Positions 52,914-64,000 of a stretch of DNA of 64,000 nucleotides are shown here, piece after piece (position 1 is the stretch's first letter; the number at the start of each line of letters is the position of its first letter). A program made the position numbers and the translations under genes. This DNA comes from Streptomyces sp. MUM 2J. GTDB taxonomy: Bacteria; Actinomycetota; Actinomycetes; Streptomycetales; Streptomycetaceae. A model generated the notes under the pieces. That model saw only the letters and a program-made list of their open reading frames with translations, ran no database searches and was not told where the DNA came from. The stretch covers positions 1 to 64,000 of the forward strand of contig NZ_JADWYM010000004.1 of the NCBI RefSeq assembly GCF_022414535.1, written 5' to 3'.

Positions 52914-54044
52914 TCACATCAGCGGGGTCAGGAAGCGGCGCAGGCCCTCCTCGTAGCCGGCCGGGTCCTCGTTCCACATGGCGGAGTGCGGGGCGTGCGG
53001 GACGACGCGCAAGGTGACCAGATCGGGGCGGCGGGCCGCGAGGCGGCGGGAGTAGCCCCAGGGGGCCACGGTGTCGCCGGGCCCGTGGACGATCAGGGTC
53101 GGCACAGAGAGCCGGCCGGGGTCGGCGGCCTCGTCGGTACGGTCGGCGTGCAGTCCGGTGCGGCCCTGCGCGGCACGGACCGCGAGCGGGAGGAGCGGTC
53201 CGGGGGTGTGCCGGGCCGCGGCCAGGGCGCGCAGCGTCGCCTCCCAGCTGAGCACCGGGGAGTCCAGGACGAGCCCGGAGATCCTGTTCCGCAGGCCGGA
53301 GTGCGCGGCGGCGCGCAGCGCCATGGTGGCACCGGTGGACCAGCCGAGCAGGACCACGCGGCGGGCGTCGTGGCGCTCGGCGTACCGGATCGCCGCGTCC
53401 AGGTCGCGCCACTCGCTGTCGCCGAGGTGGTTCAGGCCGTCCGGGGAGCGGGGCGCGCCGAGGTCCCCGCGGTAGGCGAGGGCGAGCACCGGCAGGCGCA
53501 GCCGGTGCAGGGACGGCATGAGGTTCATGGCCTGTTCCCGCGTGGTGCCCAGGCCGTGCACGGCGATGACCCAGGTGTCCCGGGCGCCCGGCACGAACCA
53601 GGCGGGCAACGGGCCGAGTTCGCCGGGGACCTCGACGTCGGCGTGGTCCAGACCGAGGGCGGTCCGCGGGTCGCCGACGTGCAGCGTGGGCGTGAGCCGC
53701 ACCCGGTCGCCGGGGGCGAGGGTGCCGTGGGTCACGCGGTCGAGGCGGCGCACCACGGTGTCGGCCGGGTGACCGGCGTCCGTGAGCACCCGGCCGACGA
53801 TCGCGTGGGCGTCGTCCCCTTCGAGGCCGTAGGTGCCGGGCCGCAGGGAGGCCAGGTCCCGGGTGAGGGTGATCCGGTCGGCCCCCGCGGCGTGCACGGT
53901 GAGCCGGGGCTCGGTGGGCAGCGGCCGTCCGGGGGACGCCCTGAGCGCGGCGTCGCTGGCGAGCCGGCCGGCGACCACGGCGGCGGCCCCGGCACCCATC
54001 ACGGCGGTGACGGCAGCGGCGGCCGTCGCTGTGGCAGTGCGCAC
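52914..54044 (-). CDS. Membrane-anchored or secreted alpha/beta hydrolase
   Basis: 376 residues. An N-terminal hydrophobic segment (about 5-32) is a signal or anchor. The alpha/beta-hydrolase core holds the nucleophile elbow GWSTGA near residue 234, an oxyanion-type HGLGTTRE near 165, an Asp in VHGPGDTVAPWG near 320 and a catalytic His in PHAPHSAMW near 350. Likely an esterase or peptidase acting outside the membrane. Substrate unknown. Confidence 0.85.
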   Translation of the reverse strand: MRTATATAAAAVTAVMGAGAAAVVAGRLASDAALRASPGRPLPTEPRLTVHAAGADRITLTRDLASLRPGTYGLEGDDAHAIVGRVLTDAGHPADTVVRRLDRVTHGTLAPGDRVRLTPTLHVGDPRTALGLDHADVEVPGELGPLPAWFVPGARDTWVIAVHGLGTTREQAMNLMPSLHRLRLPVLALAYRGDLGAPRSPDGLNHLGDSEWRDLDAAIRYAERHDARRVVLLGWSTGATMALRAAAHSGLRNRISGLVLDSPVLSWEATLRALAAARHTPGPLLPLAVRAAQGRTGLHADRTDEAADPGRLSVPTLIVHGPGDTVAPWGYSRRLAARRPDLVTLRVVPHAPHSAMWNEDPAGYEEGLRRFLTPLM

Positions 54045-54108
54045 GGATCCAGTGTCGTGGCCCGTCCGGCCTCCGGCCAGTGGAGAGCCGGCCCGGGGTG
54101 ACGCCCCC

Positions 54109-54864
54109 TCACCCGCGCTGCCCGTATCCCCGCAGTTTCTCGGCCGCCGCCGCGAGGTCCTCCGGCGCCAGCAGGTGGGGTGTGCGGCCGGGGACCGAGG
54201 AGGCCGTCAGCCACAGCCGGCACATCCACTCCAGCTGGGCCGTGCGGTCGTAGGCCTGGTCCAGTGTGGCGCCGTGGGCGACGGTGCCGTGGTTCTGGAG
54301 GAGGCAGGCGGTGCGGCCGGTGAGCGCCTGCAGCATGGCCTCGGCCAGTTCCGGGGTGCCGTAGGTGGCGTACGGCGCGACCCGGACGGGACCGCCGAGG
54401 GCGGCCGCCATGTAGTGCACGAGCGGCAGTTCCGGCACGAGCAGGGAGACGGCGGTCGCGTGCACGGCGTGGGTGTGCACGACGGCGCGGGCCTCGGTCC
54501 GGCGGTGGAGGGCGAGGTGCAGGGGCAGCTCGCTGGTGGGGGCGAGCGCGCCGCGCACCTGACGGCCGTCGAGGTCGACCCCGGTGAGGTCGTCCGGGGT
54601 GAGCCGGTCGTAGGGCACGCCCGACGGCGTGACCAGCACCACGTCACCGACGCGTACGGAGACGTTGCCGGAGGTGCCGACGACCAGCCCGTCGGTGACG
54701 GTGCGCCGCGCGGTGGCGACGAGCGCCTCCCAGGCGCGCGCCTCCGCCGCGCGCGCGCCGCTCGCCCACGGCGCGCGTCCGCCCTCCGTACTCCCGCGCG
54801 CACGCTGCCCCGTGTGCCGTGCGCCCGCCGCGGCGTCCTGCGCGCCCCGCTGCTGCTCTGCCAT
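54109..54864 (-). CDS. Class II aldolase/adducin family protein
   Basis: 251 residues. TSGNVSVRVGD near residue 64 is the phosphate-binding segment, SELPLHLALHRR near 112 holds the catalytic Glu, and THAVHAT near 130 plus QNHGTVAHG near 185 give the zinc-binding histidines. Family members cleave fuculose/rhamnulose 1-phosphate or related sugars. An ATG near 54864 gives an Arg/Gly-rich N-terminal extension of about 40 residues that may not be translated. Isolated from any sugar pathway genes. Confidence 0.83.
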   Translation of the reverse strand: MAEQQRGAQDAAAGARHTGQRARGSTEGGRAPWASGARAAEARAWEALVATARRTVTDGLVVGTSGNVSVRVGDVVLVTPSGVPYDRLTPDDLTGVDLDGRQVRGALAPTSELPLHLALHRRTEARAVVHTHAVHATAVSLLVPELPLVHYMAAALGGPVRVAPYATYGTPELAEAMLQALTGRTACLLQNHGTVAHGATLDQAYDRTAQLEWMCRLWLTASSVPGRTPHLLAPEDLAAAAEKLRGYGQRG

Positions 54865-55234
54865 GCCGCGATCCTTCCAGCCCGGTCCGCCGTGCGCCGC
54901 CGGACCGAGGCACTCCGGTTCCGCCGGCCCCCGTCACGGGCCACCGGGAGGCGCGCGCCGGGGTGCGCCGGCCCCGCCCGGGCCGCCCACCGCGCGTCGC
55001 GGAACACCCCGGCGCTGTCCGGCGCACTCCGGTGCACCAGTCAGGCGACGGCCGGAAGGACGGGGCGTTCCCAGCGGTACGACAGGGACGCCGGGTGGAG
55101 TGACAAGGATCTCTTCGGGACCCCCGGCGACGCGCCGCGCAGGCCCGCCCCCGGCGCTCGGCCGTGCGGCGCCTGGGTCGCCGCTCCCGAGCGGACCCTC
55201 GACCCCCTCTCGGGACACCGCGAGTCCTGCCTCA

Positions 55235-55256
55235 GTTCACCTTCCGTTCACCCAGG
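55235..55256 (+). promoter_or_regulatory. PHO box (PhoP binding site) upstream of pitH2
   Basis: Two direct 11-base repeats, GTTCACCTTCC (55235-55245) and GTTCACCCAGG (55246-55256), match the Streptomyces PhoP consensus unit GTTCACC. A weaker third unit (TTACCTACG) follows at 55257. The nearest gene, 48 bases downstream, is the phosphate transporter, so phosphate starvation control is expected. The rest of the 438-base gap (54865-55234) holds no gene. Confidence 0.88.
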
Positions 55257-55303
55257 TTACCTACGTTCGTCCGGCCAATGACTTCGAACGATTGCCTGGG
55301 TAA

Positions 55304-56551
55304 ATGGAAAGCTTCTCGCTGATCCTCGCGATAGTGGTGATCACCGCTCTCGCGTTCGATTTCACGAACGGTTTCCACGACACCGCCAACGCGATGGCCA
55401 CGACCATCTCCACCGGTGCTCTCAAGCCCAAGGTCGCGGTGGTCATGTCCGCCGTACTGAACCTTGTCGGCGCATTTCTCTCCGTCGAGGTCGCCAACAC
55501 GATCTCCAAGGGTCTCGTCGACGAGACCGGCATCCGTCCCGAGGTCATCTTCGCCGCCCTGGTCGGCGCGATCCTCTGGAACCTGCTGACCTGGCTGGTG
55601 GGCCTGCCCTCCAGCTCCTCGCACGCCCTGATGGGCGGCCTCATCGGCGCCACCGTCGCCTCGGCCGGCTTCGGCGCCGTCCACAACGGTGTGCTCGTCA
55701 CCAAGGTGCTCCTGCCGGCGGTCGCCGCGCCGATCGTGGCGGGCCTCGCCGCCCTGTTCGCGACCCGCCTGTCGTACGTCGTGGGCAAGAAGGCCGAGGG
55801 CAAGGCGGCCGAGAAGGGCTACCGCGCCGGCCAGATCGCCTCCGCCGGCCTGGTCTCCCTCGCCCACGGCACCAACGACGCCCAGAAGACGATGGGCATC
55901 ATCACCCTCGCCCTGGTCGCCGGCGGCTCCATCGCCCCCGACTCCGACCCTCCCACCTGGGTGATCCTCTCCGCCGGCCTGGCCATCGCGCTCGGCACCT
56001 ACATCGGCGGCTGGCGCATCATCCGCACCATGGGCAAGGGCCTCACCGAACTGGCGCCGCAGCAGGGCTTCGCCGCCCAGACCAGCGCCGCCACGGCCAT
56101 CCTGGCCTCCTCCCACCTCGGTTTCTCGCTGTCCACCACGCACGTCGTCTCCGGCTCGGTGATGGGTGCGGGCCTGGGCCGCAAGGGCGGTGTGGTGCGC
56201 TGGTCGACCGCGACCCGCATGGTCGTGGCCTGGGCGCTGACCCTTCCGGCCGCCGCCCTGGTCGGCGCACTCGCCGAGAAGGTCACCGGGCTGGGTGACT
56301 GGGGCACGGCCGTGGTCGCCGTCTTCCTCGTCGGCTCCAGCGCCGCGATCTGGAAGCTCTCGCGCCGCGAGGTCGTCAACCACAGCAACGTCAACGACGC
56401 CGAGGAGCCGGTCGGCGTGGTGACCACCGCCATCGCCGCCGTGACCCCGCCCCCGGCGTCCGTGCCGGTGATCGAGGACCTGTCGGCCACCGTCCCCGCC
56501 CCGCCTGCGACGGCAGAGTCCGCCCCGTCGGCTCCGCCGGCCGCGGTCTGA
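55304..56551 (+). CDS. pitH2: Low-affinity inorganic phosphate transporter
   Basis: 415 residues, Pit family, with about ten membrane segments. The two PiT signature motifs are present: FTNGFHDTANAMAT near residue 20 and SLAHGTNDAQKTMG near 186. A polar tail rich in Pro/Ala follows from about 355. Takes up phosphate (as metal-phosphate) with protons. ATG at 55304; the PHO box sits about 50 bases upstream. Followed by a small membrane protein on the same strand. Confidence 0.95.
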   Translation: MESFSLILAIVVITALAFDFTNGFHDTANAMATTISTGALKPKVAVVMSAVLNLVGAFLSVEVANTISKGLVDETGIRPEVIFAALVGAILWNLLTWLVGLPSSSSHALMGGLIGATVASAGFGAVHNGVLVTKVLLPAVAAPIVAGLAALFATRLSYVVGKKAEGKAAEKGYRAGQIASAGLVSLAHGTNDAQKTMGIITLALVAGGSIAPDSDPPTWVILSAGLAIALGTYIGGWRIIRTMGKGLTELAPQQGFAAQTSAATAILASSHLGFSLSTTHVVSGSVMGAGLGRKGGVVRWSTATRMVVAWALTLPAAALVGALAEKVTGLGDWGTAVVAVFLVGSSAAIWKLSRREVVNHSNVNDAEEPVGVVTTAIAAVTPPPASVPVIEDLSATVPAPPATAESAPSAPPAAV

Positions 56552-56593
56552 CCGCGCCCACCCAGGCACTCCACCACTCAAGGAAGCAGCAGC

Positions 56594-56815
56594 ATGAAGA
56601 TCGACTGGGCGGCACTCGGTTCCGTGTTCGGCGTCAGCCTCGTGGTGACCGTGGCCCTCGTGGCCGTGTTCACCCTCGGCGTCGTGGGGCTCTCCCTCCG
56701 CGAACGGGCCACGGCCCGGGGCGGCTCGGCGGCCCTGGCGGCCACCGGCGCCTACCTGTGCTTCGCGGCCTGCGCGACGGCCGTGGCGTACGGCATCCAT
56801 CTGATCGTGGCCTGA
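56594..56815 (+). CDS. Small membrane protein downstream of pitH2
   Basis: 73 residues with two membrane segments (about 6-32 and 47-70). AAGGAAGC precedes the ATG at 56594. It is 42 bases behind pitH2, so co-transcription is likely, and it is conserved next to pitH2 in Streptomyces as far as I recall. Function unknown. Confidence 0.72.
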   Translation: MKIDWAALGSVFGVSLVVTVALVAVFTLGVVGLSLRERATARGGSAALAATGAYLCFAACATAVAYGIHLIVA

Positions 56816-57194
56816 CCGGCCGGGCCGCTTCGCCCGACCTCCCGTACGGCCCCTCCGTCCGCCCTGTCGGGCCCGCCTCACCGGTGGGCCGGGCAGGGCG
56901 GACGTCGTTGTCCGCCCCCTACGGCGCACCCCCACGGGCCTTGGCGCCGTCCGGTGCGAACCGGGCAGGGCACGGGGCCCGTTGACGCGACTGCCACGGT
57001 CGGCCGCCGCACCGGAGCAGCCACCCCGTCGCCGGCCCTCGGCGCCCCCGGCCACCGCCGGTGGCCCAGGTCGTCCCGGTTCGTCCTGCCCGGACGGGCG
57101 CCCGGCGCGCGGGCGGCGCGCCCCCGCGCGCGGGGCGCTCACCGCACCGGGGTGTGGGCTTCTGCACACTCCCCCCGCGCAGGTCAACGGCAAG

Positions 57195-57360
57195 TTGACG
57201 GCCCTTCGGAGGCCGTGGTGGACTTCCGGGGCCATGTACGGCGGCAGGAGAGGAAGCCGGTGCGAATCCGGCGCGGTCCCGCCACTGTCACCGGGGTGAG
57301 AACCCCGGGAGCCAGGAACTCTCACCGCCGGTCTCGTCGAACCAGGGCGCGGACACCCTG
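57195..57360 (+). promoter_or_regulatory. Cobalamin riboswitch
   Basis: The conserved core is clear: AGAGGAAGCCGGTGCGAATCC at 57248-57268 (broken by this listing only in length), GCCACTGTCACCGGGG near 57281, and GGGAGCCAGGAACTCTC near 57307. This is the classic adenosylcobalamin-binding element. It precedes the cobD-cobQ-cobN genes, so B12 excess should switch them off. The expression platform is probably the stem around 57342-57362 next to a GAGG site. The stretch 56816-57190 holds no gene. Confidence 0.93.
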
Positions 57361-57379
57361 AGTGAGGACACATATCGCC

Positions 57380-57445
57380 ATGCTCGGCTGCCGATCGAGG
57401 TCCCGTACCAGGCTCACCCCTGCCCCGTGCCCCGCGGCCGGCTGA
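57380..57445 (+). CDS. 21-codon leader ORF between the riboswitch and cobD
   Basis: A short frame MLGCRSRSRTRLTPAPCPAAG starts at ATG 57380, with GAGG about 12 bases upstream, and stops at 57445, four bases before the cobD ATG. cobD itself has no good ribosome binding site, so this leader may carry ribosomes to cobD and be the direct target of the riboswitch. No homology is known to me. Confidence 0.4.
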   Translation: MLGCRSRSRTRLTPAPCPAAG

Positions 57446-57449
57446 GCCC

Positions 57450-58391
57450 ATGCGTGCCGAACGCGTCTTCGCGTACGGCGCCGCCGCCGGCCTTCTCGGC
57501 GACCTGGTTCTCGGCGACCCGCGCCGCGGGCATCCTGTCGCCGCGTTCGGGCGTGCCGCGGCTGCCGTCGAACGCGTCCTGTACCGCGACCACCTCGGCC
57601 GGGGAGCACTGCACACCGCCGTGTGCGCCGGGGGCGCCGTCGCGCTGGGTGCCGTCGCCGCGCGCGCCGTGCGCCGCTCCCCCGCCGTCTCCGTCGCGCT
57701 GACCGCGGTCGCCACCTGGTCCGTCGTCGGCGGTACGTCCCTGGCCCGCGAGGCCCGGACCGTCGGGGAGGCGCTGGCCAACGGGGACGTCGAGGCGGCC
57801 CGCCGGCGGCTGCCCCACCTGTGCGGGCGGGACCCGCAGGCCCTGGACGCCGACGGGATCGCCCGCGCGGTCGTGGAGTCCGTGGCCGAGAACACCTCCG
57901 ACGCCGTGGTGGGCGCGCTGGTGTGGGGCGCCGCCGCCGGAGTGCCGGGGCTGCTCGGGTTCCGGGCCGTCAACACCCTCGACGCCATGGTGGGCCACCG
58001 CTCCCCCCGCTACCGCCGCTACGGCTGGGCCTCCGCCCGGCTCGACGACGCCGCCGGGTGGCCCGGCGCGCGGCTGACCGCCGTGCTCGCCGCGCTGGCC
58101 GGTCCCGATCCCCGGGGCGCCGCCCGCGCCTGGCGGGCCGACGCCTCCCGGCACCCGAGCCCCAACGCCGGTCCCGTGGAGGCGTCCTTCGCCGGGGCGC
58201 TCGGCGTACGGCTCGGCGGAACGCTGTCGTACGGGGGGCGCGTGGAGCACCGGCCCGTCCTGAACGGGCAGGGGCGCGCCGTCCACCCGAACGACATCGA
58301 CCGTGCCGTACGCCTCTCCCGGCGGGTTGGCTGGCTCGCGCTCGGCGCCGGTGCCGCCGCGCGCCTCCTCGTGAAGGGACGCAGCTCATGA
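57450..58391 (+). CDS. cobD: Adenosylcobinamide-phosphate synthase
   Basis: 313 residues, CbiB/CobD family, which attaches aminopropanol phosphate to cobyric acid. Several membrane segments; family motifs [15 protein letters not shown] near residue 15, [16 protein letters not shown] near 140 and [17 protein letters not shown] near 230. ATG at 57450; the stop overlaps cobQ by four bases (ATGA). First full gene of the B12-regulated operon. Confidence 0.93.
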   Translation: MRAERVFAYGAAAGLLGDLVLGDPRRGHPVAAFGRAAAAVERVLYRDHLGRGALHTAVCAGGAVALGAVAARAVRRSPAVSVALTAVATWSVVGGTSLAREARTVGEALANGDVEAARRRLPHLCGRDPQALDADGIARAVVESVAENTSDAVVGALVWGAAAGVPGLLGFRAVNTLDAMVGHRSPRYRRYGWASARLDDAAGWPGARLTAVLAALAGPDPRGAARAWRADASRHPSPNAGPVEASFAGALGVRLGGTLSYGGRVEHRPVLNGQGRAVHPNDIDRAVRLSRRVGWLALGAGAAARLLVKGRSS

Positions 58392-59892
58392 ACGGCGGTC
58401 TCCTCGTCGCCGGCACCACCTCCGACGCCGGCAAGAGCGTCGTCACCGCCGGGATCTGCCGCTGGCTGGTGCGGCAGGGCGTCAAGGTCGCGCCGTTCAA
58501 GGCCCAGAACATGTCCCTCAACTCCTTCGTGACACGGGAGGGAGCCGAGATCGGGCGGGCACAGGCCATGCAGGCGCAGGCGTGCCGGATCGAGCCGACC
58601 GCGCTGATGAACCCCGTGCTGCTCAAGCCCGGCGGGGAGCAGAGCAGCCAGGTCGTGCTGCTGGGCAGGCCCGTGGGCGAGCTGAGCGCCCGCGGCTACC
58701 ACGGAGGGCGCCAGCAGGGGCTGCTGGGCACGGTGGTGGAGTGCCTGACCGAGTTGCGGGGCACGTATGACGCGGTGATCTGTGAGGGGGCCGGTTCGCC
58801 CGCCGAGATCAATCTGCGACGGACCGACATCGTCAACATGGGCGTGGCGCGCGCGGCGCGGCTGCCCGTCCTCGTCGTCGGGGACATCGACCGCGGCGGC
58901 GTCTTCGCGTCCTTCTTCGGCACCGTCGCGCTGCTGTCGCCCGAGGACCAGGAGCTGGTCGCGGGGTTCCTGGTCAACAAGTTCCGCGGCGACGTGTCCC
59001 TGCTGGAGCCCGGGCTGGACATGCTCCGCGGCCTCACCGGCCGGGGCACGTACGGCGTGCTGCCGTTCCGGAACGGCCTCGGCATCGACGAGGAGGACGG
59101 ACTGAGGGTGTCGCTGCGCGGCACGGTCCGCGAGTCGCGGGTGTCCGCGCCCGTCGGCGAGGACGTGCTGCGCGTCGCCGTCTGCGCGATCCCCCTGATG
59201 TCGAACTTCACGGACGTCGACGCGCTCGCCGCCGAACCGGGCGTGGTGGTGCGGTTCGTGGACCGTCCCGAGGAACTGGCGGACGCGGACCTGGTGGTGG
59301 TGCCCGGGACCCGCGGGACCGTCCGTGCACTGGACTGGCTGCACGAGCGCGGCCTCGCCGCGGCGATCCGGCGCAGGGCGGCCGAGCACCGCCCCGTCCT
59401 GGGCATCTGCGGCGGATTCCAGATCCTCGCCGAACACATCGAGGACGACGTGGAGAGCCGGCGCGGCCGGGTCGACGGGCTCGGGATCCTGCCCGTGCGG
59501 GTCGAGTTCGCGCCCGGCAAGACCCTCGCCCGGCCCGTCGGCGAAGCCCTCGGCGAGCAGGTCGCCGGGTACGAGATCCACCACGGGGTGGCCGAGGTGC
59601 ACGGCGGCACGCCCTTCCTGGACGGCTGCCGGACCGGCCAGACCTGGGGCACCCACTGGCACGGCTCGCTGGAGTCGGACGGGTTCCGGCGCGCCTTCCT
59701 GCGCGAGGTGGCCGCCGCCGCCGGCCGCCGGTTCGTGCCGGCACCGGACACCTCCTTCGCCGCGCTGCGCGAGGAGCAGCTCGACCGGCTCGGCGACCTG
59801 ATCGAACAGCACGCGGACACGGACGCGCTGTGGCGGCTCATCGAGTCGGGCGCGCCGCAAGGACTGCCTTTCATTCCACCGGGAGCGCCCGC

Positions 59893-59896
<4 letters not shown>
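58388..59896 (+). CDS. cobQ: Cobyric acid synthase (glutamine-dependent)
   Basis: 502 residues. The N-terminal amidation ATPase has [14 protein letters not shown] near residue 9 and [11 protein letters not shown] near 36. The C-terminal glutamine amidotransferase domain carries the nucleophile Cys in GICGGFQIL near 338 and His in [10 protein letters not shown] and THWHGSL. It amidates four side chains of adenosylcobyrinic acid diamide. Overlaps cobD and cobN by four bases each. Confidence 0.95.
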
Positions 59897-63539
<3,643 letters not shown>

Positions 63540-63543
<4 letters not shown>

Positions 63544-63623
63544 TCCGCCTCCTGACCTTCGCGGCACCGGGCCCCGGGCTGCCGCCCGGGCATGAACCAT
63601 CCGAAGGAGTGATCACCGCGTGA
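63540..63623 (+). CDS. 27-codon ORF overlapping cobN and chlI
   Basis: The frame [19 protein letters not shown]... starts at ATG 63540 inside the cobN stop (ATGA) and stops at 63623 inside the chlI start (GTGA). GAAGGAG near 63604 serves the following gene. Such an exact fit suggests a coupling ORF that passes ribosomes from cobN to chlI, or a cut-down former gene. The peptide has no recognisable motif. Confidence 0.45.
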
Positions 63624-64000
63624 GCAGGCCCTATCCGTTCACCGCCGTCGTCGGACAGGACGACCTGCGTCTTGCACTGCTCCTGAACGCGGTGAGTCCC
63701 GCCGTGGGCGGGGTACTGGTCCGGGGCGAGAAGGGGACCGCGAAGAGCACCGCGGTCCGGGCGCTGTCCGCGCTGCTGCCCGAGGTGGGCGTGGTGCCGG
63801 GCTGCCGTTTCTCCTGCGACCCGGTGGCTCCCGACCCGGCGTGTCCGGACGGGCCGCACGAGCCCGGCGAAGGGACGGCGCGCCCCGCCCGCATGGTCGA
63901 GCTCCCCGTCGGCGCCTCCGAGGACCGGCTGGTGGGCGCCCTCGACATCGAGCGGGCGCTCGCCGAGGGCGTGAAGGCCTTCGAACCGGGCCTGCTGGCC
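63620..64000 (+). CDS. Cobaltochelatase/Mg-chelatase ATPase subunit, partial
   Basis: 127 codons before the window ends. The AAA+ ATPase of the ChlI/BchI or CobS type: Walker [16 protein letters not shown] near residue 35, a short Cys-containing insert ([10 protein letters not shown]) near 60, and the [21 protein letters not shown] block near 95. It is the natural partner of CobN, energising cobalt insertion. GTG at 63620 with GAAGGAG 8 bases upstream. Incomplete at the right edge; a further chlD-like half may follow. Confidence 0.88.
   Translation, partial: MSRPYPFTAVVGQDDLRLALLLNAVSPAVGGVLVRGEKGTAKSTAVRALSALLPEVGVVPGCRFSCDPVAPDPACPDGPHEPGEGTARPARMVELPVGASEDRLVGALDIERALAEGVKAFEPGLLA

Overview
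The window is high-GC, codon-biased actinobacterial DNA that I read as a Streptomyces core-chromosome segment. Evidence: chaplins, Spo0M, a GATC-binding nucleoid protein of the Gbn type, a SerB-FabG-InhA-TyrS-MoaA-PitH2-CobN gene order that I recall from S. coelicolor, GTG/TTG starts, and a typical Streptomyces rRNA leader with tandem promoters at the left edge. I see no phage, insertion sequence, CRISPR array or tRNA. Most genes are housekeeping or conserved Streptomyces genes.

Layout. 1-470: minus-strand promoter array of an rRNA operon whose genes lie off the left edge. 0.5-7.1 kb: 3-methyladenine DNA glycosylase with a decayed tandem paralogue, Spo0M, a PEBP protein, an HNH nuclease, an NfeD/SPFH pair, an ABC ATPase and a conserved hypothetical. 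7.3-14.1 kb: cell-surface block with two cysteine-free chaplins, a GAF histidine kinase/LuxR regulator pair, a secreted lytic transglycosylase behind a possible c-di-AMP riboswitch, and an FHA-FHA-ABC-permease fusion. 14.3-24.7 kb: large membrane protein, SerB, a SixA-like phosphatase, an MFS exporter with a divergent GntR regulator and operator, the fabG-inhA fatty-acid pair, and a SEC-C protein. 25-34 kb: TldD/TldE protease pair, TyrS, small membrane proteins, MoaA, and a DUF485/sodium-solute symporter pair.

34-44.4 kb: two tandem secreted subtilases, a CoA-transferase with an unusual domain order, a CopD-like membrane protein, a VIT1/CCC1 transporter, a DnaQ-like exonuclease with BRCT, a LIM-like zinc protein, SURF1, a frameshifted GH15 remnant and an atypical SDR. 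44.4-47.6 kb: an overlapping alkaline-shock (Asp23/DUF2273/AmaP) operon with a divergent gene carrying two Asp23-like halves. 47.8-54.9 kb: enoyl-CoA hydratase, gbn next to a cluster of GATC sites, an ABC-F protein, a hypothetical, an alpha/beta hydrolase and a class II aldolase. 55.2-56.8 kb: PHO box and pitH2. 57.2-64 kb: cobalamin riboswitch, then a fully overlapping cobD-cobQ-cobN-(27-codon ORF)-chlI run leaving the right edge.

Two themes recur. Many units are translationally coupled by ATGA/GTGA overlaps: kinase-regulator, tldD-tldE, DUF485-symporter, the Asp23 operon and the cob operon. Many transcription units end in long, perfect GC-rich hairpins without a U tract, which I call as terminators by position. 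I found no convincingly new large system. The most interesting leads are gbn with its GATC cluster, the Asp23/AmaP locus, the paired cysteine-free chaplins, the operator-in-promoter MFS/GntR switch, and the short ORFs embedded in the cobalamin operon.
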